The notes under the pieces were generated by a model, which made no database searches, was not told the DNA's origin, and was given only the letters and a program-made list of their open reading frames with translations. From NCBI RefSeq assembly GCF_019396325.1, contig NZ_JAHKRO010000034.1, forward strand, positions 1 to 64,000: a stretch of 64,000 nt of DNA. The letters run 5' to 3'. Within the stretch, counting starts at the first letter, position 1. Each line of letters begins with the position of its first letter. Below, one piece after another: positions 24,606-32,131 of this stretch. Made by a program: the position numbers and the translations under genes. The DNA is from Nonomuraea ceibae (lineage in GTDB: Bacteria; Actinomycetota; Actinomycetes; Streptosporangiales; Streptosporangiaceae).

Positions 24606-26504
24606 TCAGAGGGGAAAGCAGGGGTCGAAGGACGCGGCCGTGAAGCCTGGCGCGAGGCCGCGGGCGATGCGCCACTGATGGTGCTGCTCGGCGTCCGCGG
24701 CGGCCTCGCCCAGCAGGTCGGCCTGGCGCGCCCCCGCGACGCCGGGACCGGCAGTGGCCTGGTAGCCGCCGAAATGGGCGACCGGGCTCCAGGCGGGGCT
24801 GATCGGCGGCAGGAGTTCGTCCAGGCCGTCGTAGTCGGCCGCGGCGTACACGATGCGGCCGCCGACCACGGTCAGCACCGACTCGATGTGCGCGACGGCC
24901 TCGTCGGGGATGGCGAAGTAGTCGTGGCTGAGCACTGCGAAATCCGCGTAGTAGCCCTGCTTGAGCACGCCCTTGATGTCCTGCTCGCCGGTGAAGGCGG
25001 CGCCGGCATGCGTATACAGCTCCAGCGCCTTCTCCCGGGAGAGGAGCTGGCCGGGCGGATACAGGCGCAGCCCGCCGACGGTGCGTCCGGTGATGAGCCA
25101 GTGCAGTGCCACCCACGGGTTGTAGGAGGAGACACGGGTGGCGTCACTGCCCGCCGCCACAGGCAGGCCGCGCTCCAGCATCTGCCGAACGGGCGGGGTG
25201 CCGGCGGCTGCGGCGGCGCCGTAGCGGTCGACGAACGCCCGGCCCTGAAACGACATGCGGTTCTGCACGCCGATCGCGCCGCCGAGCGCGGCGATGCGCT
25301 CCAGGCTGGCCGGTGAGACGGTCTCGGCGTGGTCGAACAGCCACCTGGTTCCGGCCGGGAACAGGCCGTCGGCGGCCAGCTTCTCGAACACGGCCAGGTC
25401 CCGGCGGATGGTCTCGTCGTAGGTGGCGTGCAGCCGGAAGCCCCAGCCGTGCTCCATCAGCAGCCGCACCGCCCGCTCGAGCTCCGCCTCATAGCCGGGC
25501 GCGAGGGCGGGGCGCGGTTCGGAGAAGTTCTCGAAGTCGGCGGCGGCCCAGATCAGGTTCTCGCCCGCGCCGTTGAGCCGCAGCCACTCGTCGCCGTCGC
25601 CGGGGCGCACCGTTTCGATCCACCGCTTCAGGTCCGCCAGTTCCTGACCGGAGGTCTGCGGAAACAGGTGGTAGGCGATGCGCAGGGTCAGCTCGCCGGC
25701 GCGGGCCAGGTCGATGACGGTCTGGTAGTTGTCGGGGAAGTTCTGAAACCCGCCGGCGGCGTCGATGGCGGAGGTGAGGCCGAAGCGGTTCAGCTCGCGC
25801 AGGAAGTGCCGGGTGGAGGTCTTCTTGTCGGCGTCGTCGAGGGTGGGGGCGCCGGCCAGGGTGGAGTACAAGATGAGTGCGCTCGGGGCGGCCAGCAGGA
25901 CGCCGGTCGGCTTGCCGTCGCGGTCGCGGACGATCTGTCCGCCCTTGGGGTCGGGGGTGTCGCGGGTGAAGCCCGCTGCTTGAACGGCGGCACGGTTCAA
26001 GATGGCCGACTGGTAGAGGTGCAGGACGAAGACGGGCGTGTCCGGGGCGGCGGCGGTCAGCTCGGCCGCGGTCGGCATGCGCCGCTCGGCGAACTGCTCG
26101 GCCGTCCATCCGCCGACGACCCGGATCCACTGGCCCTTGGGGGTGCGGCCGGCTTGCTCGCGCAGCATCGCCAGGGCTTGCCGCAATGAGCGGACTCCGT
26201 CCCAGCGCAGCTCCAGCACGTAGTTGAGGCCGCCGCGGATGACGTGCAGGTGGGAGTCGTTCAAGCCGGGGACGATCCGCCGTCCCAGCGCGTCCACCAC
26301 CCTGGTGCGGGCTGCGACGTGTCCGGCGATGTCGTGGTCGTCGCCGAGGGCGACGACCCGGCCCGCGTGGACGGCGATGGCCGTGGCGGCGGGGTTGCGG
26401 GGGTCTCCGGTGAAGATTTTCGCGTTCCGTACGACCAGGTCGGCGGGCTCGTGCCCGTTCTGAAGTGGTGCGGGGGTGATACCGGCGACTGGCATCGTGG
26501 TCAT
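24606..26504 (-). CDS. YtcJ-like metal-dependent amidohydrolase
   Basis: The start at 26504 (MTTMPVAGITPAPLQNGHEP) has AAAGAGAAA upstream; a GTG at 26519 would add five residues. The 632-aa enzyme has the amidohydrolase metal motif GLNDSHLHVIRGG, the TIM-barrel residues RLHATYDETI and LFDHAETV, and the late Asp in VAAGSDATRVSSYNP. The C-terminal composite domain includes IKGVLKQGYYADFAVL, as in YtcJ. Members hydrolyse amides, formamides or cyclic amides; the substrate is unknown. It sits in the nine-gene operon, just after the YaaH-type membrane gene. Confidence 0.88.
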   Translation of the reverse strand: MTTMPVAGITPAPLQNGHEPADLVVRNAKIFTGDPRNPAATAIAVHAGRVVALGDDHDIAGHVAARTRVVDALGRRIVPGLNDSHLHVIRGGLNYVLELRWDGVRSLRQALAMLREQAGRTPKGQWIRVVGGWTAEQFAERRMPTAAELTAAAPDTPVFVLHLYQSAILNRAAVQAAGFTRDTPDPKGGQIVRDRDGKPTGVLLAAPSALILYSTLAGAPTLDDADKKTSTRHFLRELNRFGLTSAIDAAGGFQNFPDNYQTVIDLARAGELTLRIAYHLFPQTSGQELADLKRWIETVRPGDGDEWLRLNGAGENLIWAAADFENFSEPRPALAPGYEAELERAVRLLMEHGWGFRLHATYDETIRRDLAVFEKLAADGLFPAGTRWLFDHAETVSPASLERIAALGGAIGVQNRMSFQGRAFVDRYGAAAAAGTPPVRQMLERGLPVAAGSDATRVSSYNPWVALHWLITGRTVGGLRLYPPGQLLSREKALELYTHAGAAFTGEQDIKGVLKQGYYADFAVLSHDYFAIPDEAVAHIESVLTVVGGRIVYAAADYDGLDELLPPISPAWSPVAHFGGYQATAGPGVAGARQADLLGEAAADAEQHHQWRIARGLAPGFTAASFDPCFPL

Positions 26505-26532
26505 GGTTTTCTCTTTCACGATGAGCGGACGG

Positions 26533-27249
26533 CTACAGGGTGCGGCGGACCCCAGCCTGGCGTTCGAGGTTGCGCAACTGGACGGCCAGGTCGCCCTCGA
26601 CGGCGTGGTGGGCGGGGCCGCTGCGGCCGATCGGCAGTACCTCGTGGCCGCGCATGTCTTCGAGCATCAGCGCGAACGCGGCGTACATTGCCACGGCGGC
26701 CAGTAGCAGGCCGAGCACGCCGGACGCGATCGCCAGCCACGTGATGTCGGTCAGGTTGGCGGCGGCGGCCACGGCGAAGCGGGGCACGGCCACCACCAGT
26801 ACCAGCCACAGCGCCCGCTTCGGCCGGGCCACGCTTGCCATCAACACGGCGAACAGGGCGAAGACCAGGTTCAGCACACCCAGCACGGCGCCGCCGCCGG
26901 GCGCATCGAGGGCCAGCACCAGTGCGCTGGCCAGCCACATGCCGGAGAAACAGGCCATCAGCGTGGCCGCGATCACGTCGCGCGCGCCGAAGGCGACGAT
27001 CCCCACGATGAGCTGGAGGACGAAGGCCGGCACGATGGTTAGGGCGACCGCGCGACCGGCGTCCGGCGGGAACAGGCCCAGTTGAAGGGTGGCGATCATC
27101 ACCGAGGCGATGGCCACCGCGTAGAAGCCCAACGGCATCGGAGAGGCGATTGGCCTCAGGTTGATCCGCGTCATGGCGCGCAGATCCGGTTCGAAGCGCC
27201 GGCCGCCGGGTGATGCCTGCTCGGTGGGGAGGCTGTCGCTGGTGGTCAT
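26533..27249 (-). CDS. YaaH/GPR1/FUN34 family membrane protein
   Basis: The 238-aa protein has six hydrophobic stretches. It contains the family opening NLRPIASPMPLGFYAVAIAS, like the NPxPLGL motif of acetate/succinate permeases. The cytoplasmic N-terminus (about 30 residues) and the C-terminal tail (HHAVEGDLAVQLRNLERQAG) are charged. Bacterial SatP homologues move acetate or other short carboxylates, so export or uptake of a small acid linked to the neighbouring hydrolases is plausible. The start lies 4 bp after the stop of the esterase gene on the same strand. Confidence 0.8.
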   Translation of the reverse strand: MTTSDSLPTEQASPGGRRFEPDLRAMTRINLRPIASPMPLGFYAVAIASVMIATLQLGLFPPDAGRAVALTIVPAFVLQLIVGIVAFGARDVIAATLMACFSGMWLASALVLALDAPGGGAVLGVLNLVFALFAVLMASVARPKRALWLVLVVAVPRFAVAAAANLTDITWLAIASGVLGLLLAAVAMYAAFALMLEDMRGHEVLPIGRSGPAHHAVEGDLAVQLRNLERQAGVRRTL

Positions 27250-27253
27250 CGGT

Positions 27254-28207
27254 TCAGCTCTTGGCGAGGGCCTGGCGCAGCGTGCCGGCGGCCAGTTCGA
27301 TCGCGGAAGCGGCGGCGTGGGTTTCGCGCAGTGCGTTGAGCATGACGAAGTCGTGGATGATGGCGAGGTAGCGCACGGCGGTCACCGGCACCCCGGCCGC
27401 CCGCAGCTTGCCCGCGTAGGCTTCACCCTCATCGCGCAGCACGTCCGCCTCGGCGGTGATGATCAGTGCCGGTGGGAGGCCGGTCAGGTCTTCGGAGGTG
27501 GCGCGCAGCGGGGAGGCGGTGATTTCGGCGCGTTGGGCCTCGTCGGTGGTGTACTGGTCCCAGAACCACTGCATGCCGTCGCGGCGCAGGAAGTAGCCCT
27601 CGGCGAACTCCTGGTAGGAGCCGGTGTCGAAGGCGGCGTCGGTCACCGGGTAGAACAGCACCTGCTGGCGCAGTTCCAGCCCGCCGCGCTGCTTGGCCAT
27701 CAGGGCCAGGGCGGCGCTCATGTTGCCGCCGACGGAGTCGCCGGCCACGGCGATGCGGGTGGCGTCCAGGCCCTTGGCGGCGCCTTCGGCGACGATCCAG
27801 CGGGCGACCGTCCAGTTCTGCTCGATCGCCGTCGGGTAGCGGTGCTCGGGCGACAGGTCGTACTCGGGGAAGACGACGGCGGCATCCGCGCCGGTGGCGA
27901 GCTCGCGCACTAGCCGGTCGTGGGTGTGGGCGTTGCCGAACACCCAGCCCGCGCCGTGAATGTAGATGATCACGGGCAGGTCGCCGCTGCTGCCCGCCGG
28001 GCGGACGATGCGGGCCCTGACCTGGCCGGTGGGTCCACCGGGCACGGTGATCCACTCCTCGTCCACGGCAGGCAGGTGGACGGGGCCTGACTGGACATCG
28101 TCGACGATTTTGCGTCCCTCCTGCGGAGGAAGCTGGAAGAGGAACGGCGGCCGGGAGGTCGCCTCGGCGAAGGCCTGCGCGGCAGGCTCGAGGACAGGCT
28201 TGCTCAT
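27254..28207 (-). CDS. Hormone-sensitive-lipase-family esterase
   Basis: The 317-aa alpha/beta hydrolase has an oxyanion motif IYIHGAGWVFG (HGGG type, with one Gly as Ala), the nucleophile elbow AGDSVGGNMS, the acid ITAEADVLRDEGE and the histidine in IHDFVMLN. This is the HSL (family IV) carboxylesterase pattern, acting on short acyl esters in the cytosol. It is the first gene of the minus-strand run that ends with the copper ATPase. The ATG at 28207 has AAAGGTGA-like sequence upstream. The promoter must lie in the 28208-28400 region. Confidence 0.88.
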   Translation of the reverse strand: MSKPVLEPAAQAFAEATSRPPFLFQLPPQEGRKIVDDVQSGPVHLPAVDEEWITVPGGPTGQVRARIVRPAGSSGDLPVIIYIHGAGWVFGNAHTHDRLVRELATGADAAVVFPEYDLSPEHRYPTAIEQNWTVARWIVAEGAAKGLDATRIAVAGDSVGGNMSAALALMAKQRGGLELRQQVLFYPVTDAAFDTGSYQEFAEGYFLRRDGMQWFWDQYTTDEAQRAEITASPLRATSEDLTGLPPALIITAEADVLRDEGEAYAGKLRAAGVPVTAVRYLAIIHDFVMLNALRETHAAASAIELAAGTLRQALAKS

Positions 28208-28789
28208 GATCGCTCCAAAGGTGAAGGACCGGGGATCTCAACGACGTCAGCACATGGCTGCGTGTGCCTTTACTCCATCCAGCAGGTGCTGGCGAGGCTC
28301 GGCTCCGCGTGCACCGCCATACAAGCAAGCAGCTGAGAGGCACACCATGCAGAACCACATGCAGAACTACGCCACCACTGCGGGCCGGCGAACACGACCG
28401 CCTGACGGACCAGAGACCCTCTGATGTGTGCAAGGCGTTCTCAGGCCCGGGCTGCACCCTCGGGAAGGCCTCGCCCGTGGTCAGGCTGTCGGGCTGGCGC
28501 GGCAATTTGCCGGTCCCAGCTGGGCGACCGGATGGCCTGTCAATGGCCTTCAGCACCCGCGCAACTGCAGACCGGCGCCGTACTGGCCGGCATCAGCGAT
28601 CAGGCACATCGCGCGATGGGCGGCGAGGCATATTTGTCGTCCTCCAGACAACGGGGCCGGGGGCCCGGATGCCACGCTCTACGGTGTCAGGCCGGCCTCT
28701 CGATGATGCGCCGCCCGCTCCCCCCAGGCGGGCGGTTGCATCTCCCCACGAACGTCAGCCCTCATCATCGGAGTCAGGGGCGCGTAAAG
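28208..28789. other. Gene-free stretch upstream of the nine-gene operon
   Basis: No recognised gene. It should contain the promoter of the operon that begins at 28207. CATGCAGAAC occurs twice 12 bp apart (about 28346-28367), a possible regulator site. A 25-codon frame there (starting at the first ATG of that repeat, with a GAGAGG sequence upstream) could be a leader peptide on the plus strand, but nothing supports it beyond the start signal. Confidence 0.3.
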
Positions 28790-29340
28790 CCCGCCGCCCA
28801 GCTGCGGACGCTGAAACGAATACCTGCCGTGCACGTTTATGTGATTTCGTATAAATGGACTGAGCCCGGCGACGTCGTCGTCCAGCACCGGGTGGCCCTG
28901 TTCCCCGCAGTTGCCGCAACGCGTCGTCGATGTGGACCGTGTTCCACAGCACCAGGCATCAAAACAATGCCCAGAGCTCCTAATTGATCTTTCATGACCT
29001 CGTAGTGTGCTGGAACACCTGGCTTTTGCGGCCGTGGAAGACTTTCTGTGCCAGGTCGTGGCGGCCTTCCTGAAGGTTGCGGATGCCTGTGATGCCGCGC
29101 CGCATGCCTTCGTCGTCGATCAGCGCGAGAGCACATGGCAGACTCTTGAAATGCGGCCGTAGGTGTTGATTGCTTCGCCCATCGCGGTCGGCCGGCTGTC
29201 GCGTTGCAGCATCCGTACCACGTCGTAGAGGTTGACGGCGCTGGTGTAGTGCACGTTCGGGTGGTCGCCGGGCGGCGGGCTAGCTTTACCGTCGTGGTGC
29301 TGTGCGGAGGCGAGAGGGTCTGGCCGGGCAGCGCGGGGTA
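28790..29340 (-). mobile_element. Tn3-family transposase C-terminal remnant
   Basis: On the minus strand, frames between 29340 and 28790 carry the end of a Tn3 TnpA: VNLYDVVRMLQRDSRPTAMG, then AINTYGRISRVCHVLALIDD and GITGIRNLQEGRHDLAQKVF. After shifts, MKDQLGALGIVL, VLWNTVHIDDALRQLRGTG and LSPFIRNHINVHGRYSFQRP follow. The last phrase is the typical end of Tn3 transposases. At least two frameshifts and loss of the N-terminal two thirds make it inactive. It separates the dhb genes from the stress operon. Confidence 0.7.
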
Positions 29341-29357
29341 GGTCATTGTGCGGGAGG

Positions 29358-30020
29358 TTAACGTGCGCCGGCGGCAGTCAGCCGCCGTGGCTGCTTGAGT
29401 GCGACGATGATGTCGCGGGTGGAGGAGACGCGGCCGTACAGGTCGGCGATGTGGCGCAGCGCCTGCTGGTGATGTTGGAGGCTGAAGTCGGCCACGCCGT
29501 CGGAGGGGACGAACGGCTGGATGCCGCGCATCATCGCATCCGCCGCGGTGGCCTGGACGCCGATGTGGGCGTACACACCGCAGATGATCAGCTGGTCGCG
29601 GCCCAGCTGGGCCAGCAGGGCGGTCAGGTGGGTGTCGTGGAAGGCGCTGTAGCGCGTCTTGGTGATCAGGTGGTCGCCCGGGCGGGGACGCAGGGCATCG
29701 GGCATCGCTGTGTCGGCCGGCTCCGCGCTGAGGCCGGGCCCCCAGAAGTCGAGGAGCAGGCCGCGCTGGGCGGGGCTCTGGCCGCCCGGCTGGCGGCTGA
29801 ACAGCACCGGGATGGCGCTCTCGGCGCAGGCTTCGCGCAGGGCGACCACGTTGGACATCAGATCGGCCAGCGGCGCCGCCTGCTGCGGGAACGGCCGCAG
29901 GAAGTGGTGCTGCATGTCGTGCACGAGCAGGACGGCGCGCTCGCGTTCCAGCGGCCACGACACCCGTCCGCCTGCCGGGCAGTGGGGCATGTGGTAGGCG
30001 GGAATGGCGGGCAGGGACAT
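29358..30020 (-). CDS. dhbB: Isochorismatase (2,3-dihydro-2,3-dihydroxybenzoate synthase)
   Basis: The 220-aa protein matches the isochorismatase domain of EntB/DhbB. It begins MSLPAIPAYHMPHCPAGGRV, has the catalytic Asp in LLVHDMQHHF, KTRYSAFHDT, and GVYAHIGVQATAADA, where glycine replaces the cysteine of other family members, as in true isochorismatases. It lacks the C-terminal aryl carrier domain of EntB, so it should release free 2,3-dihydro-2,3-dihydroxybenzoate from isochorismate, with pyruvate as by-product. It follows dhbC by 43 nt and is the last dhb gene. A RBS-like AAAGGA precedes the ATG at 30020. Confidence 0.9.
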   Translation of the reverse strand: MSLPAIPAYHMPHCPAGGRVSWPLERERAVLLVHDMQHHFLRPFPQQAAPLADLMSNVVALREACAESAIPVLFSRQPGGQSPAQRGLLLDFWGPGLSAEPADTAMPDALRPRPGDHLITKTRYSAFHDTHLTALLAQLGRDQLIICGVYAHIGVQATAADAMMRGIQPFVPSDGVADFSLQHHQQALRHIADLYGRVSSTRDIIVALKQPRRLTAAGAR

Positions 30021-30063
30021 GACGAGGGAGTCCTTTCACAGGGAGCGGATAGCGGGGGATGAT

Positions 30064-31224
30064 CTAGCGGATGTCGGCGTGCAGGGCGCGCAGCATGGTC
30101 AGGAACTTGGCGTTGGTCTCGGCGAGTTCGCTGTCGGGGTCGGAGCCGGCGACGATGCCCGCGCCGGCGTACAGCCGCACCTGGTGCCGGCCCTCCAGGA
30201 CGGCGCCGCGCAGCGCGATCGCCCATTCGCCGTCGCCGGCGCTGTCTTGCCAGCCGACCAGCCCGGCGTAGTAGTCCCGCTCGACGCCCATCTGGCCTTC
30301 CAGGTCGCAGATCGCGGCGTGCGCGGCCACGGTCGGGCTGCCGCACACGGCAGGGGTGGGGTGCAGGGCGGCGGCCAGCGTCAGCGATGAGGCGGCCGGA
30401 TCGGCGAGGCGTCCGGTGATCGGCGTGGACAGGTGCCACATCGTGGGGGTGGCCAGCAAGGCCGGTTCGGGCACGTGCAGCTGCTCGCAGTGGGGCGCCA
30501 GCGCGGCGCGCACGGCGTCGACGACGAGGTGGTGCTCTCGGCGGTCCTTGGCCGACATCAGCAGCCGATCGGCGATCACCCGGTCCTGCGTGGGGTCGGC
30601 GGGGTTGCGACGGGCCGACCCGGCCAGCGGGTTGGCCGTCACGGTGCGGCCGTGGCGGGCCACCAGCAGTTCGGGGCTGGCCCCCACGAGAGTGCGCTCG
30701 CCGCCCAGCGGTATCGCGTAGGCGTGCGCGCCGCGTCCGCCGAGGTGGATCAGCAGGTCGCGCACCGTGACAGGGGAGCGGCCGGTCAGGTCCAGGGTGC
30801 GGGCGAGCACCACCTTGTCGAGCTCGCCGGCAGCGATGCGGTCGCGGGCGAGCTCGACCGTCTTGACGTAGTCGTCCTCGCTCGGCGTCGGGGTGATCTG
30901 CCAATCGGGGTGGCCGCAGCGGAAGCATTCGCGGACGCTGAGCGGCCCGGACCAGCTGACCTCGTCGCACAAGGTGATGCGGCAGGAGGTGCCGTCGAAG
31001 GTGATCGCCCCGGCCGCGACCTCGTCGCGGCCGAGGGTTGTGCAGGCCTCCAGCGTGGCGGGCAGATCGGCGAGGCGGACACCGGTCAGGGTGCGCGCGC
31101 CCCGGGCCAGCAGGCTGTAGGAGGCGCCGGACAGCAGCAGGTCGTCGCGGCGGTAGCGGCCGATGAGCGGGGCGACGTGGTCGCGCACCAGCGGGGCTTT
31201 GCCCGGCAGCAGAGACAGGGACAT
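30064..31224 (-). CDS. dhbC: Isochorismate synthase
   Basis: The ATG at 31224 with GGAG upstream gives 386 aa (MSLSLLPGKAPLVRDHVAPL). The chorismate-binding domain is clear: DKVVLARTLDLTG, LVGASPELLVARHGRTVTAN, PLAGSARRNPADPTQDRVIA, EHHLVVDAVRAALAPHC, HPTPAVCGSPT and YYAGLVGWQDSAGDGEWAIA. This is the EntC/DhbC/MenF fold, converting chorismate to isochorismate with Mg. Placed between dhbA and dhbB, it commits chorismate to 2,3-dihydroxybenzoate rather than menaquinone. Nothing in the sequence shows iron control. Confidence 0.92.
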   Translation of the reverse strand: MSLSLLPGKAPLVRDHVAPLIGRYRRDDLLLSGASYSLLARGARTLTGVRLADLPATLEACTTLGRDEVAAGAITFDGTSCRITLCDEVSWSGPLSVRECFRCGHPDWQITPTPSEDDYVKTVELARDRIAAGELDKVVLARTLDLTGRSPVTVRDLLIHLGGRGAHAYAIPLGGERTLVGASPELLVARHGRTVTANPLAGSARRNPADPTQDRVIADRLLMSAKDRREHHLVVDAVRAALAPHCEQLHVPEPALLATPTMWHLSTPITGRLADPAASSLTLAAALHPTPAVCGSPTVAAHAAICDLEGQMGVERDYYAGLVGWQDSAGDGEWAIALRGAVLEGRHQVRLYAGAGIVAGSDPDSELAETNAKFLTMLRALHADIR

Positions 31225-31282
31225 GGGGGACTCCAGGGGTGAGACGGACGGAGGCAGAGGCGCGGGGTGGGAGCGGGGCAGG

Positions 31283-32131
31283 TCAGCCGGTGAGGCTGGC
31301 ACCGCCGTCGACGGTCAGGCTCTGCATGGTGATGTGCCGGGCCTGATCACTGGCCAAGAACGTGACCGCGGCCGCGATGTCGCCGGGGTCGGCGACACGG
31401 CCCAGCGGGATGCCCAGCCGCCAGCGCTCCGGCGCGCCCGCGATGGCGGCGGCCGGGTCCTGGCCGGTGGCGCGCAGCATCGCGGTGTCGGTGGAGCCGG
31501 GCGCGACCACGTTGCAGCGGATCCCGTACGGCGCCAGCTCCAGGCCGAGGCACCGGGTGAACATGGCCGCGGCGGCCTTGGAGGCGGCATAGGCGGCCAG
31601 GTCGGCCCGGGGGAGGCTGGCCGCGTTCGACGCCACAGTGATGATCACACCCCGCCGGCGCGGGATCATCACCCGCGCCACCGCCCGGGCGACGGCGAAC
31701 GTCGCCTCGGCGTTGACCGCGAACATGGCGCGCCACTGCGCGGCCGTGGTGTCCACGACGGGCGCGGCCGACAGCACCCCCGCAGCATGCACGCACACGG
31801 TGATCGGGCCGAGCTCCCGCTCCACCGCGGTCACCACGGCGTCGACGGCCGCCTCGTCGCTCACGTCGGCGGCGTACGGGGTGAGGCGGGGCTGCACGGC
31901 AGTAAGTTCGCGCAGCGGCCGCTTTGCCATGTCGACGGCCGCGACCCTCGCGCCCGCCGAGGCGAAGGCGTGGCAGATGGCTGAGCCGATGCCGCCGGCG
32001 GCGCCGGTCACCAGCGCCACCATTCGGCTGTTGCTCGCGTTGTCAGTGTCTGGGACGGCGGTTGCGGCGACGGTGTGAGGGGAGGCGGCCGCTGAGGTGC
32101 CTGATGGCGGGGTTGCCGGCTCAGCGGGCAT
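31283..32131 (-). CDS. dhbA: 2,3-dihydro-2,3-dihydroxybenzoate dehydrogenase
   Basis: The start at 32131 has GGAG upstream and gives 282 aa. The short-chain dehydrogenase domain begins after a Thr/Ala/Ser-rich lead of about 36 residues, which is longer than in EntA. Motifs are TGAAGGIGSA (cofactor), HAAGVL, the catalytic Ser region ITVASNAASLP, and YAASKAA with Tyr and Lys. AYGIRCNVVAPGSTDTAM follows. With dhbC and dhbB downstream, the role as NAD-dependent formation of 2,3-dihydroxybenzoate is well supported. Its start overlaps the 3' end of the MFS gene by 11 nt. Confidence 0.88.
   Translation of the reverse strand: MPAEPATPPSGTSAAASPHTVAATAVPDTDNASNSRMVALVTGAAGGIGSAICHAFASAGARVAAVDMAKRPLRELTAVQPRLTPYAADVSDEAAVDAVVTAVERELGPITVCVHAAGVLSAAPVVDTTAAQWRAMFAVNAEATFAVARAVARVMIPRRRGVIITVASNAASLPRADLAAYAASKAAAAMFTRCLGLELAPYGIRCNVVAPGSTDTAMLRATGQDPAAAIAGAPERWRLGIPLGRVADPGDIAAAVTFLASDQARHITMQSLTVDGGASLTG

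Noticed and set aside
28837..30039. 400-codon minus-strand frame
   Set aside because: It is antisense-phase to dhbB over most of its length and Arg/Pro-rich; only the far end touches the Tn3 remnant in shifted frames.
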